A DNA stretch of 64,000 nt from the NCBI GenBank assembly GCA_013399855.1, contig VXAY01002462.1, positions 193,027 through 257,026 of the forward strand, written 5' to 3'. Below the pieces are notes generated by a model that worked only from the letters and a program-made list of their open reading frames with translations, searched no databases and was not told where the DNA came from. Position 1 is the first letter of the stretch. Every line of letters starts with the position of its first letter. Origin of the DNA: Oxyruncus cristatus. Lineage: Eukaryota; Chordata; Aves; Passeriformes; Cotingidae. Below, in pieces: positions 36,001 to 48,680 of the stretch. Position numbers and translations under genes: made by a program.

Positions 36001-36749
36001 GATACTAAGATCTGGTCTTTCTGCTTTGTAGGAATAGTACTGCAGTCATGTAGCTGTTCTACATCATTTATTAATAAATGTACATTTGTAGCCACATCCT
36101 CATCAAACGGCAGCAATACAAGGCATTATGCCAGATGACCTAAAATAAAGAAGATGAATATAGCAGTGTTTCTCTAAATGCAAATCCAATAAGGACAGAA
36201 CAGAAATATATCAGAGAGAGAAAATTCATTTGTATCTTTAGGTCAAAATATTTTCCAGAGTGTTGATATCAAATGCTGAGCTAGTCAGAAGTCCCTGAAT
36301 AAAAGGCAAATATTACAGGATTCTTCTGTCAACTCTCTTGTTTAACACATCAATCAACAATCAAAGTTTTGCGAGTCCTCAAACATTGCTTGCAGTCTTA
36401 GGGCGACCAGGAGTGGTATTCACTGGGACTTTCTTCAGATGTTCAAAAAGGCAAAAACAATGCCCTGATCTGTAAATACAGTGCAAATGTTGTCTGTCAT
36501 GTGCAGATCAGTCAGAAGGTGCCACACAACTGTTGCGCTGCTTCAGCATTGAAATGCATTTTGTACTTGGCTCATATCATGCCTTTCAAGATCATACTCT
36601 TTCTGTGAACTCCAACAACCTTTAAGCTAGAATTGAGGCATATTTAACTAAACCAGCTGTCTTCCTAAGATACCTATTTAATTCCAGCAATAAATACTTC
36701 AGTAAAGTAATAGAGGGCTATATTAAAAGCTAGTAATGATTTATAAGAC
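30098..36749. other. Non-coding DNA, nothing recognised
   Basis: These 6.6 kb contain no exon, RNA gene or confident repeat. Open frames stay near or below 100 codons on either strand and lack domains. A short possible ancient amniote repeat lies at 31,771-31,810. There is a C7 run at about 30,811. Otherwise it is unremarkable AT-rich sequence. Confidence 0.5.
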
Positions 36750-37250
36750 AGCAGAGCCATAATGACAGAGAAAACAGTCTCAAAAGGGACCTGAGGAGAT
36801 AGTCGGGTTCACCTTCTGTCCCTGAGACCCTTTCGCTGTCATTCCTTACTGACATTTGCCTGAGCTATTGTTGCTCCAGATTTTTGTCTAGTGCTCTAAT
36901 ATCTACCCTGCACCTTTGTTGCTGCAGTTTTAAAACCTTTGAAGATCACCCTTATTCACTAGAGACCTGGAGAAAAGTTACTCCTGTTTTGCACTAGTCC
37001 CTTAAACACTTGAAAACTTTAATCCTAGCTCCTCTCAGTCTCCATTTCCTTAAGCTAAGAACCTCAGTGTCTGAACTTTTAGTTTCTGTACTACAGTATT
37101 TTTGTTAGTTCAGTCATTTTTTAATTTTTTTTCTGAACCCCTGTCATTTTTGTTTAGTTGAAATGCTCCAATCCAGACACAGTACTCCATCTGAATCCAA
37201 ACGATTCCATTTAGGAACAGAGCAGGAGCTTTCTTCACACATCTTACAGG
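36750..37250 (-). mobile_element. Ancient CR1/L3-like LINE remnant
   Basis: Read on the minus strand, this is the 3' region of an old CR1/L3-type element. In plus-strand order the blocks are CAAAAGGGACCTGAGGAGAT (near the 3' end), then CTGCACCTTTGTTGCTGCAG followed by TTTTAAAACC. Next come CTCCTCTCAGTCTCCATTTC and CTTAAGCTAAGAA, and finally CAATCCAGACACAGTACTCC followed by ATCTGAATCC, the antisense of the 'ggagtactgtgtccag' RT-end block. Identity is low, but the order and spacing agree with the family. It is heavily decayed. Confidence 0.65.
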
Positions 37251-39239
37251 CAAAAACTAGTTTACAAATCAAAGTACAAAGACCATCTTTTTTGAAAAAA
37301 CATGGCAATCACAACTCTCTATTCAAATTGTGACACAAAACAATCTTTAGATACTTTTCAGCAAGAACTGTTGTTCTTTTTGTGTTTGTGTAGCTCTTGC
37401 TTAACTATATTACCCCGGATTTATAATAGCAACTACTACTGTACTGAATTTGAAACTAATTAATTCAATCCCATTCCCTCAGGCCATTTCTCTAAGCCCA
37501 TTCTCCAAGCATCCTCTCGGTTAACCCAATCACTCCTTTACATTCCTACCTCCAGTGAGAAAAACAGTTCTACGGACTTATTCATTCAAAAGTATTCACA
37601 GAGATCTCCCAGCCTCAAATCACAGTTATTATGGAGTTTTTGACTACAGTAAGGAAAAAAAATAAGCAAAATACAAATGAAGAAAAATCAGTGAGAAGGA
37701 AGATAAGAAGCTTATGGGTATCTGGCCTACTTCACCAACCTACACTCCTGCTCAATGTCTGATAACATAGAATATGAAATGCTAGGTAGGGAAAGAAGGT
37801 ATCAAATATTCAAGCATAATTGTCATAGACAGAGACAACAGAAAATCTATACCTCTTCAGGAAGAATTAGAAGAGAGGAATCCTATCCATTACAAAAAAG
37901 AAAAATATTTTTTTCGAAATGTCTTGCATATTCTAACCATGAAGCAGTAAAAATCAGGCAGTTTAACCCCATAACCTGTTGTCAATATGACCACTCAAGC
38001 ATGGAGGAAAACCTGGCAGCTGATAAAGACATTTATGATTTTGTTTATCCCCGAGACAACTGTTCTAGGGCATAGCCACACATGGTGAAACAGCAGAATT
38101 AAATTAACCACATGAATGTTCCAGATAGTGTTAAACAAAGACCAAGATTTGAAAGCCATAAGAGTTTTTTATTGGTCTTTCATTATAGCTCAGCTACCAT
38201 CTGAGCTGGTACTCACAGCCATGTCAGTAAAACTTGAGACGCTTAGTGTGCAAAAGCATCCCATCCCATGACTCTGAATAGGGTCTTTCTCAAACATAGT
38301 CACTTGACAGGAGGTATCTGTACTGGATAGGGAATGCCCAAAGCTAAAAACAAAAGTCAGGCTCCATCAGCAGTTTTAAACTAGACTAACGACACATGAT
38401 CTCATTTTTTGATTCCTCATTTTTTGATTCCTCATTGCAAAGTCCACTTAAATCTCTTTCCATTGCTGGGAATTTCAAGACATCTTTACTTACAGTACCA
38501 GTTTATACTCTGGCCTCTCCTTATGTGTCAAAGTTAACATTTTTCTCTCCTCCATCTGTCCAAACTTTCAGAAATGTAAAAGCTTTCTGATTATTACTGC
38601 CTTTACAAGTTTGGTTGAAACTGGCCAATGCATTCAAAGAAGGTGGGAATATTAAAGGAACATAGAGGAGGCCATATGGATCTCCAGACTATCCGAATAA
38701 CAATTACTCAGGTTTGATGAGTGCTTTCTGAGCTATGTCAAACTCAACTTCATTGATATCAGCAGGAAGTTTGCTGAAGGGTATCATCTCCAAGGCTCCA
38801 CACACAACGTCTGAATTTGCACAGAATTACATAGTTGTTAGGCCTCAACTTAATAAACATATGTCTTCATATTGATTGTTATGGGAATTTTGATACTGTG
38901 GACCTCTCCAAGTCCCCTCCTAAGACCAGAATACACTTGTCTATTTGTAGTTCCTGGACTGAGGCATTATTGTGCTTTGTGAATCTGTGGTTATTTTGCC
39001 TTTTTGTTCTACTTGCCATCTAATTCAAAACATCACATACTAAGTCTAGTTTTTTGGAAAATACCAGGCAGAAAACCCTGTCTAGCAGAAAAAAAGAATA
39101 GTAATTTTCACAATTAGAGGTCTTTGAACAGCAGAACTTCATCCACAGTTTTAGCACACACTTTACAGCAAGACAGACTTTAAAGATATGGAAGAAAATG
39201 GAAAACCAGGGGTATAAAGTAAGATGGGTTTACCAAATG
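37251..39239. other. Non-coding DNA with small tandem duplication
   Basis: No gene is recognised. The frame 37,755-38,075 (106 codons, plus) has no domain. A 15-bp tandem duplication lies at 38,401-38,430. A possible decayed palindromic amniote repeat is at about 38,740-38,785. Confidence 0.5.
38401..38436. repeat. 15-bp tandem repeat, 2.4 copies
   Basis: The unit CTCATTTTTTGATTC occurs at 38,401-38,415 and 38,416-38,430 and is followed by a partial CTCATT. The two full copies are identical, which points to recent slippage. Confidence 0.95.
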
Positions 39240-39515
39240 TTGAACTTCTCAGAATAATGGATTTTTAGATGAGAGAAATGAATCCATTTTCCTATATCTG
39301 GACTTCATTAAAGTTTTTTCTACAGTTTCGTATGGGAAAAGACTACGATGTAGAGAATGGGAATTGAATTCAGCAACTGTAAGATGGTAAGAAACCAACT
39401 GCAGGGAAGGATGTGCTGACAGCAAAACAATTGGTCTGAGAGGGGAGGTTCCCTTGGAGTTCTTCAAGAAACTATATGTTTTCGTTGATGGCCCTGACTT
39501 AAAAAGCAAATTCAG
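39240..39515 (+). mobile_element. Ancient CR1/L3-like RT remnant
   Basis: This is a decayed piece of the reverse-transcriptase ORF in plus orientation. One frame reads IFLYLDFIKVFSTVSYGKR, matching the CR1-clade pattern LDFSKAFDTV..GK. Further on, GAATTGAATTCAGCAACTGT followed by AAGATGGTAAGAAACC matches the next conserved block. CTTGGAGTTCTTCAAGAA runs directly into TTTTCGTTGATGGCC, corresponding to the 'GVPQGS' and 'FINDL' blocks with the intervening ~30 bp lost. Stops and frameshifts are present, so it is inactive. A weak 3'-like block at about 40,113-40,200 (AGAAGGCTGAAAGCAGACG) may belong to the same copy. Confidence 0.68.
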
Positions 39516-41639
39516 AATCAAGAGGATAGACAGAGTGTCAAAGGGTAGGTTACCTAAAAAGTGACTTGTGCACTACCTGCGATGTACATATTTCAGTAGA
39601 TAATGTGTGGCTTGGCATACTGCTGGAAGCTGTCAGTGACAGAAAGGGCAGATCCACTGGACACCCACCCCTGCTACTAAAGCTGCTGGCACTTTTTTGG
39701 GAGCCGGCGTGGACATGGGGAAGGAATTTCTCAGTTTTTCTCTGTCTGGGCATTGAGAAGAACCAGATGACCTTGAGGCATGGAGCTCTGGAAATCAGTC
39801 AGCATTCAGCAGTGCCAAGCATAAACTAAGGCACTTAGAAATTCCTAGGTTTTTTTGTCATAGCCTGGGATTTCACCAGTTTGATGAGCAGCAGAAAAAA
39901 CAATGAGTCAATCAGTAACAGGAGGAGCAAGAACCACACCTATGATGTCACTGCAAAAGAAAAATGTGGTCCTGATATATATATGGAGGCAATTTTTTTT
40001 TCCTTTTCAGCAGGAATACAGATTTTGTTACACAACACTTTTATGAAACCACCTCTGTAATATCATACAGACCCAGTCATGCATGAAAACACAAACTGGA
40101 ACAGGTGTGGATTCCAAGGCTGGATGAGGTTAAACCAATTTGACTTATACACCCTACAAAAAGAAGGCTGAAAGCAGACGTAAATGCTATCTGTAAAAAG
40201 CCACAGGGAACATCAAATGCAGATACTGATACACTGCAAGACAAGATCAGAGTAACAGCAAAAGTTATAAAATAATTATTAATACATCTTAGCTGTAGAT
40301 TAGAAGTATTCTTCTAAGCCGGTACTCAGAAATAGTACTCAGACTCTAACCACAAACTTATTAATAACTGATTACAAGATTCAACAGTCTCACAAAGTCC
40401 AATCTAGTCCAGTATTTTTCTATTCTTCCTAATAAATAAGCATCCTTGCCTTGCAGCACTGAGAAAATAGGTAAAGCCAGCATGTTATAAAGCTGACAAA
40501 TTAGATGGAGTAAGCTGCCAAGCTGAGGCCTACCTCAGACCAAATAAATAGGGAAAGTATTGATTTTTTTCTTACGTGGTACAGTATATGTAAGAGAGGC
40601 ATGTAATCTATAAAGTTGGGTTTCTGCATTTCATGCCAAGAATTTTTCTTAAGACCTGCAGGCTTGACTACATAATCACTAATCTTTCAAAGTGACTAAC
40701 TTCAGTCAGAATTACATACATGCTAGGTCAGCCACCTGAATTAATTTTTAAAAAATCCACAAGACATTAATTCAGCGTGATCAAGACTCTTTCTGTGAAG
40801 CCCTAGTGCTAGGCTCTGCAGGGAGGAATTTTCTGCTTTTTTATTTCTGTTGGAATAAATAAATTTAAAATTCATTCTATAGTGTCCGCATGGTAAGAAA
40901 TAACAATTTGCAAAAAGAAAAATTGTGAAGCAATTGAATTCTACAGCACTTTAGATGAAGCCACATGAGTTCATGCTGTATTCTGGACTAAAATTTGTAC
41001 TAAAGTACAATTGTAATCAGAAGTTGAAATGTGGAAAAAGTTAAGTGTTTTGTAATAGGGGGTTATTCCCAGAAACAATGATGCTACTCTGGTGATCTAC
41101 AAATTTAAGCAACTTCACTCCTCTTTAGGCAGTCTCCATTTGTTTATTTATAGATCATTCATTTATTAATACTGTTCTCCACCAACTGTGCATCTCCCCT
41201 ATAGAGTCAGAGGGGTGTGCAGTGCAAGAATGGGACAGACTGAAGATGGCGAACTATATGTTTCCCAGGAATAAAAGTTCATTTGTTGCAAATGTTTCCC
41301 TATCCAACAAAGGCCAGAAGGAATTACTATCAAGCTCTTTAGGAGACTCCAATCCTACAAATAAACACATAGGTTGAAAATTAAACTCTATACAAGGGTT
41401 CATTCAAGAACTTGGGAAGTGCCATCTTGTTATCTGCACACGCTGGCATACAACAAGAGTTGACAACGACTGGGGGACAGTGCACCTCACCGCTTTTGTG
41501 GTGTTTATGGAGCACATGGCATCATACATCAGTGCCTATATAGTACTACTGACAGGAAGGCCAGCATCAGAGAAAACAGCTAATCCCACAGAAGGAAAGA
41601 TTGTAAACATCTGCGGAAAGTTTGGATATGACTAGAGAG
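39516..41639. other. Non-coding DNA, weak CR1 similarity only
   Basis: No exon is recognised. Around 40,113-40,200 there is faint similarity to the CR1/L3 3' region (see the preceding element). The rest is AT-rich without simple repeats beyond a short TATATATATGG at about 39,977. Confidence 0.45.
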
Positions 41640-41995
41640 GAATCAACTGTTGCAGCCCTTCAATACTTTAAGGGGTTTGTAAGAAAGATGGAGAAGGACA
41701 TTTTACCATGATCTACAATGATAGGACAAGAGGTAATGGTTTTAAACCAGAAGAGGGTAGATTTACGTTCAATATAAAGAAGAAATTTTTTATTATGAGG
41801 GTGTTGAGACCCAGGAACCTGTAGCCCAGAGAAGCTGTGAATGCCCCATCCCTGGAAGTGTTAATGGTCTGGTTGGATCAGACTTTGAGCCACCTGATCA
41901 AGTGAACAATGTTCCTACCTAAAGCAAGGGGGTTGGACTAAATGATCTTTAAAGGGACCTTTCAACACCAACATTCTGTGACATGGTTCTGTAAG
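41640..41995 (+). mobile_element. CR1 LINE 3' end
   Basis: Plus-strand CR1 3' untranslated region. The blocks are ACAATGATAGGACAAGAGGT, AATGGTTTTAAACCAGAAGA, CCCAGAGAAGCTGTGAATGC and CCCATCCCTGGAAGTGTTAA. Then come AAGCAAGGGGGTTGGACTAA and ATGATCTTTAAAGGG with CTTTCAACACCAACATTCTG. It ends with a mutated terminal repeat (CTGTGACATGGTTCTGTAA). It is a moderately diverged, 5'-truncated, inactive copy. Confidence 0.9.
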
Positions 41996-44399
41996 CATTT
42001 GATTGCAACATTCAGGTTTCAAAACTAAGAAATTGCATGCCCTTACACAGATTGTATCAGAAAATTTAATTTCTCTTACTATAAAGTAAAGGATGCTTAA
42101 TGAATCTAAAAGCCTAGAAAGATTAATCCAGAAAGCAAATCTTACTGTAAGTTATTTTCATGCCTTTGTTTGCTTTCACAGTTAGAGGGTGTTTTTTCCC
42201 TTTTTTTCCTGAATTTAAATGAAAAAAAAAAAATCAGCAGAATCTTACTAGTTTAACATCTACTTAGTTCTGCAGATCTTTCTAATTGAATAAAGAGTTC
42301 TAGTTTTGTCATATAAAAGGATACAACCATTATCCTAGTGAAACACTCCATCAGCAAATATGAAGATCCCGTACTCTCCACGGTTAATGCAGCCTATTAA
42401 CCCCGTAAATTAGGGAGGCAGGTGAGAAAATTTCTGTAGAAAGAATTCTTTTCTGAGGTCTCTGCCAAGAAACCCTGAGAAAAGTCAAGCTAAAGTTTAC
42501 CTTTACTTTTTCCTGTGGGTGTTTTGGTTGTCAAGTAAAACAGAGCGTGTGCAGAAGCTGCACGTTTGAACTAGAAACAGATATATCACCGCCATTCGTA
42601 GCAGGGATCAGAATCTACTGGCTTATAGACAGTTACAGACATCTAATCAAAGTCACTCAGACCTGTGCTCCAAACTGTATTTCAGATTCACCTCAGATCA
42701 AATGGCTTCAGATACATTTTGCCAACTAAGTCTCAGACAAAGGACTCCATGGTCAAAAGTCACGACCATAGTCCTCTTCGAGCCTCTGACCCACTGTATA
42801 TGACTTTAGGCCTAGCTTTTAACTTTATTACACCTAGGTCACCTCAGATGGAAAAGTAGGTAGGAAAACACTTCACTTAAAACCAGATGCTTCAGCTAAG
42901 TCGAATTCCACTGAAAAATAAGGGAACATACACTTTCCTTAAAGCAATCACCACAGTCAATAAAATGTTCTGTGTGGGAATGCAAATATAGTCTCTCACA
43001 GAATATAAATCATAGATTATGATTTGTTAAACAAAAAGAAATGACACAAACAGGACATATACAAAAATATTAGGTTCCATAGAACAAAGCTAGCCCTTAA
43101 ATCTAGATTTTGCAAATGTGTATGCATATATATCCTTAATCACATGAGGTACTTGGAATTTGGTTGTATATATAAATGGAAAGTCTTGATATATATATGT
43201 GTCCATAAAGTGTGAAAATGAGGGTTTTCCATGCATTGTAAATTTAATACCAGATTTATTTGATCGTTCCTAGTTGACATATTCACAAAGAAATTAAGGA
43301 CAAATAGCAGGAAAATAAATTGCATCACACCTATCTGTAAAGTTCAGAGCACAAGATGATATATCAAACACAGTGCTAATGTTCCTATGCACATCATTCT
43401 TTCTCACTGGTTTAAAGCACTCAGCTTACTTTTTTTCCCTGCTTATTTCATCTACACATAGGCTTGTGCATCCTTGGTACAGAGATAATTTTCACACATG
43501 TCAAGGATGTCACTGAGGTGCCAAATAAATATACTCTTCTTAATGTAGTCTGTATTTTATCCAGGTCTGTGGAAAAAGCAAAGACAAATAGAGATCATGT
43601 TTTAAGGGAGTACATAAGTCTGGGAAAATTCTTTGCTTAAACTTTTTTTTTTCCAAAAAGATGGCAAATCAAGGCAAGATGCTACTTTTTAATCATCACA
43701 GGGTATGGAAATAGTGAAACAAGAAACAGTAACTGTTTTTAATTTTGTAGAGGGTTTTTTGGTTCTATTTCTTTAGTAAGTCCCTGCAGGAAACAACCCA
43801 GTGAACATTAGAAACTGCAAGTTCATTCTGCAACACTTAAATCACCCCTCAAGTCTTGCATTTTTGAGCTAGTATTTCAGTGCTGGCCCTATTTCCAGTC
43901 TTTATTTCTGTTAAAGCCCAAAAGAGTAGTTACATGTTTCACCAAAAAAAGAAAAGAAAAAGAAAAACTTGGTGGGATGTATTTGCATGTAACACACACA
44001 GGGTTCCAGTCTTCAGTGCTTTAGCTCTGATCACCAGCAAGGCTGCTGAAAAGTCAATACGACAAAACCAGGAATATTATAGTATTGCCCACTGGTACCC
44101 TATCTAATATGAAGACTAAAAAGAGGAAAAAAGTGATTTGCTTTACACACATAGAAAAGCAACAGCTTCCTTTGCATAACGTGATTTCCCCTGTCATCCA
44201 CAGAGCTTCCTGTTACCAGTTCTAGAAAGGAGAGTCACTATATTTTAGCACTGGGGGACTTCCTTTGCACAGCAGCACCTGTAACCTGGTAACAATTATT
44301 GTAAATGCACTGAAGTAAACACAATATGCCGGAAAGACTCCACATAGCTTTTGTAGAAGGAAGTCACATCAGTATGTTGGTGTAGCTCATGGAAGGATT
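41996..44399. other. Non-coding DNA, nothing recognised
   Basis: No gene or nameable repeat. It is AT-rich with short TA-repeat patches near 43,120-43,200 and a 12-base A run at 42,222-42,233. Confidence 0.5.
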
Positions 44400-45130
44400 C
44401 AACAAGTATGGACCAGAGGAGATCAAATGGATCTGGTAATTCTGGATTTCCATAAAGTGTCTCAGCAAAGACAGATTGGCAAATGAAATTCAGTGTAAAC
44501 AAATGTATATTCGCTGAATCCTAACTTAAACGTCACTATTGCCCTTTAAAGACAAGATTTTAGGATCACACTCGCTAATTCCATTCCCCCGACTGCCCTA
44601 TAGTTACCAAAACAAGCAAACCAAATACCAGAATTTGTGAGGTAAGGAGTAGATATCAAAACAATTGCATTAGTCTATGTGCACATACCTGCTGAATACT
44701 GAATGTAGTTTCCATCCCACCATGATAAAATGTAAATAACAAAGCTAGAAAAGGGTCACAAAAAGGCAGTCAAGTTGACAAAAAGCATGAAGCAACTGCT
44801 GTAAAAAAAACTGATTTATGGACTAGGACTCTTCATCTCAGAAGGGAGACAAATGATGAAAATACAAGTGGAAAGCAGGATATGAGCAGACTTCATTATA
44901 CCAAACCATATAGGAAATAAAAACATCAAAAGAAGTTGCCAGGTGGTAATTTCAAAGCAAATAAAAGAGGGCTATCTTTTAAACCATCATATGCTTAATA
45001 TGGGGAATCATTTTCAGACAGCTTTGTGGATGTCAAAGTTTACATTGTTAAAAGACATAATTAGACCAATTCATAAAAGAAAAAGCTTTTGTGAGCTGTC
45101 AGATGTCAAGACACCCATTGCTCGCTCAGG
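44400..45130 (+). mobile_element. Ancient CR1/L3-like LINE with RT and 3' end
   Basis: Plus orientation. The frame DLVILDFHKV (about 44,430-44,460) corresponds to the RT pattern DLVYLDFSKA. After a deletion, TTGGCAAATGAAATTCAGTG followed by TAAACAAATGT encodes WQMKFSVNKC, the conserved 'WQMKFNVDKC' block. From about 44,735 the 3' part follows: AGAAAAGGGTCACAAAAAGG, ATGGACTAGGACTCTTCATC, then CCAGGTGGTAATTTCAAAGC and AAATAAAAG, and finally GATGTCAAAGTTTACATTG with AATTAGACCAATTCATAAAA. All are in the order expected for ancient amniote CR1/L3 elements. Strongly decayed. Confidence 0.75.
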
Positions 45131-48100
45131 AAACCACCAAACTGCATCTCACTGAAGCTTGAACAGTGCAGCAAAGTATCATCACAAGCTGTCAGGTGGG
45201 TAGCAGCCAGCACTGACAGAGGTCAGACCATGGGGCTGTGTGTACGTGAGGAATGGTTGTGCAGCTCCTGCTCGTGATCTCCCATGGGTCTGCTCCAACA
45301 GTCAATCCAGAAACGTCAGATGGCATCATTCCCCAATACATGACATCAGGGCATAGGGAGGTTTGCAACCCTGTTCTATCACCAGCCAGGCTGGAATTTG
45401 CAGTGCCAACATCTTTTTCGGTGGGAACAGCAAGGGCTTTTTGCTGGGTTTGGCAGGGCACAGCTCTCCCACCTTTGCCTATTTTTTTATTGTTCTGTGC
45501 TTCTCTCCACAGACTTTTTTCCACAGGACTGTGCTGACAGGAGCAAAAACGCATTCATTTCACTGACACTTCCCAAGGGAAAGCATGTCCTAAGCCACAT
45601 CATTTTCAGCAGCTTTCTGTGTTGAAGGGGTGATAAGATGGCTCCCCAGAGAACATGTGCGTGTGTCTCCTCAGTAGCTGTTTTCCCTCCTGCAAAGCTC
45701 AGCTTGTTGGAATTGCACACACAACCCCAAGGACTTTTTTTTACTCCACCCACGTGCTGCCAGGAGGTTTTTCAGACTCACAACATGCTGTTTCCAGGGT
45801 GACCATTGATGTTGGATTTCAAACATTGCCAGAGCTGCATATCCTCTTGCTATTCTCTCCTCCTTTTGGAAAGAGGCATCTGCAAGCCCAATTTTGCCCT
45901 AAGGAGACTCCACTACACACACCACAAGTCTCTAACAAGTCCATTCCCTAATGCCTGGGGTTTCCTCTTGGTCTTGTGTCTTATACATTGCGTGCCCACC
46001 AAGGAACTATAAAACGCTACTAATCCAATGTGCTTTCTGGTAATTGAGTCTTCGATGTTTAAGTTCTTCTTGTCTTCAAAAAACCTTATAAATAAGTGGT
46101 AAGGTCTCACGCAGGGTATCTGGGTTTTGTGGGGAGGGTCCTTCCAGCATATGGAGACATACACGGTTTTTAAACCTCTTTCTGCTGCTTCCCACACCAT
46201 TACCATTCAGGAAAGCTAAAAAGACTTGAAGAATAGCCTGCAGGGGAAAGCCTAAATTCATTGCCTATGCACTTGAAAGACAAGAGACAGGGACCTAGCA
46301 AGTTTTCCAGGGGCTCCAGAGGAGAGAAAGGAAGCAAGCAGGACAAACAGATGCAATCATACCACATGCAGTGACGTCTGCACGTGCTTTGCTGCCTCTC
46401 CAGATGGGGAGCCTACAGCCCAGGCACAGTATTTCCAGGAAGAGCAAGTCCATGGCGAATCAGTCTTCAACCTCCTGCCAAGCATCCTAGAGACTGCACA
46501 GCCTCCAGTTCCTGCTCCCCACCGAGAATGAGGCAAGATCAACCTTTTGAGCAATCAGTGCCTGGAAAACAGGGGAAAAATCCAGCCCCAAATTGGGTTC
46601 TTTTATGAGGTCAGTAAATACAAATCCTCAGTAGCCTATACAGCCCTAAAAATCAGTGTCCTCAAAAGGTCTACCTCGACCACTTAGTTAAGGACACAAA
46701 CTCTAGAAGTCCTGCTAATGCAAAATACCTTGCTGAATCCCATCCTAAGGACACTGGAGAGAAGAGACAAAAAGCAGCCTTCTTTATGATTCCCTTTTGA
46801 ACTCACTGCATTATTTCTGGCCTGTACATTAAAACAGATGTCTCATTGATTTCCCAGTCACAAAGAAACCATTCTTTTCTTGTCTTGTGACGGATGTTTC
46901 TTCAGATGAACAGCTTTGACTTCAAACAGAATCTTTACCTCATGGAATAACTTTTCCCTAACAGATTTAAAAATATCTATTAGCAAACTGAAGCCAGCCT
47001 CATTGTATTTCTCAAGCAAAGGGGGAGTAGAAATTATCTCTTTTCAAAATTGTGCAGAATATTACCATCATTTGACATTTTTGTCCCTTAAAGCACTGAT
47101 CACAATGGAACATAACAGGTGTCTAATTAAGAAGCATTTACTTTTTTTTTTTTTTTTAAATCTCATTATCAGCCCTGAAAGAGTAAGCCCCTGACACATC
47201 TATGTTTTACTTCAATCACCTCTCCTTCATTAACCAGGGGAAGTTTGATGCACTTTAAACTTTCTCAAACTACTTTTGTAGGCTTTGCTCATTCTGTAAC
47301 CCCTGGACAAACATTAAAGTAAAAGGAGAGAAAACACAGATAAATAACATTTTATACTTTGAAAGTAAAATGTCCTGTGCTAAGGTAAAGGAAAACTGGG
47401 GAAGTAAGCCTGTTATTTACTGAAGTGCAAGAAGGGAAATATTTTATATACCAGTTTGGGTTTTGATTTAGAAAGGGACACAATAATAGAAAGACTAGCT
47501 TGGTCTTTTCCACGTAATCCTTGGCCACACAAATTCTTTGTCTCACTTGAACACACTATAAAACGGGAATAAACCTCTCCCATGAGCTACTTAGTTAAAC
47601 AGAGTCTGGTGGTGGGGAAACACTGGATTACAATTTTAACTGGAGATTTATAGTGCCATTCCCTCCAGCAGACCTTTTTTACTCAAGAGATTACATCAAT
47701 GGTAAAGAAAAGAACAGTTAGTACATCTTACAACGAATATGGCATGAATATGGCATGAATAGCTACATGCATCAATTAACTTCACAGGTTGCTTCTACCT
47801 GAGCAGAGTACACCTGAGCATCTGCTTCTTAAGAATTTGGTTGCAGTAGCTGCTGTTTGCCTGTCAGGCAGTACTTTAATATGTCTCAAAAGGAGAATCA
47901 AAAATACACTCACAAAAATACAAAAATACACTCACTTTGTTAAATCAGCAACAAGCCTGTAAACAACTTTCTCATTAGAAATTTAATTTAGTAGAGGAGC
48001 CAGGTTTATGATTTAAGAATAAGGGCAAATATGAGCATTGGACATGCCAAAATTTAATCACCACAAGGCACTCTTGCATGGATTGCTCATCTTCATCACA

Positions 48101-48628
48101 GCTATATTTAATGCCTGCTTCTGTTTTACAGATAATAAAAAGAAATGCAAAATGAAAAGTGATCTTTGGGACTGCGATTTCACATAGCGAACTTGGGAGT
48201 TTCTGCTCATCTGTGCCATCCTTCAAGTGTACTAGTGACCACTCTGTTTACATATCTGTGTACACAGACCTGCAAAATAAGGACATAATCAAACAAGACA
48301 AAAGGGTAATTCAAAGGTCACACCCGTAAGTTTTCCTGCCCTGGAAATTCAAAACACCAGAACACAATAAAAAAAATTTCTGTAGTGCAAAAAAAATTAA
48401 TCACCTCAAACATTTTTTTAAAACTTACCCTTTGTTACAAACATTCTTTTCAAAGAGAAACAGTTTTAAAAATGAAAATATCAGTCACATAGAAGAAGAG
48501 ACATTTTATTTCATGACAAATCTTTTAGCAGCAATGGTAGCATATACCTCCTTCTGTTTTGCTCTGTCTTATCAAAAGACTTTATGGCTTCTGGTGGGGT
48601 AATATAGCCCTGTGCTTACTTTTTATAT
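45131..48628. other. Non-coding DNA, GC-richer first kilobase
   Basis: No exon is recognised. At 45.2-46.6 kb the composition is more balanced and overlapping open frames occur on both strands (up to 120 codons), none with a domain and none clearly coding. A 16-base T run is at 47,142-47,157. Small tandem duplications lie at 47,735-47,760 and 47,900-47,935. Confidence 0.45.
47735..47760. repeat. 11-bp tandem duplication
   Basis: The unit GAATATGGCAT is present twice in tandem (47,735-47,745 and 47,746-47,756), followed by a partial GAAT. The copies are identical. Confidence 0.93.
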
Positions 48629-48680
48629 AGAATCATAGAATATTCTGAGTTGGAAGAGACCCACGAGGATCATCAAGTCA
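48629..48680 (-). mobile_element. CR1 LINE 3' tail stub
   Basis: The plus strand reads AGAATCATAGAATATTCTGA then GTTGGAAGAGACCCACGAGG and ATCATCAAGTC, the reverse complement of a CR1 3' terminus including the terminal direct repeat (GAATCATAGAAT). Only about 50 bp are present, so the insertion was extremely 5'-truncated. Confidence 0.8.

Noticed and set aside
44296..44502. 68-codon minus-strand frame
   Set aside because: It is antisense to the ancient CR1/L3 remnant. The sense-strand RT blocks explain the sequence better.
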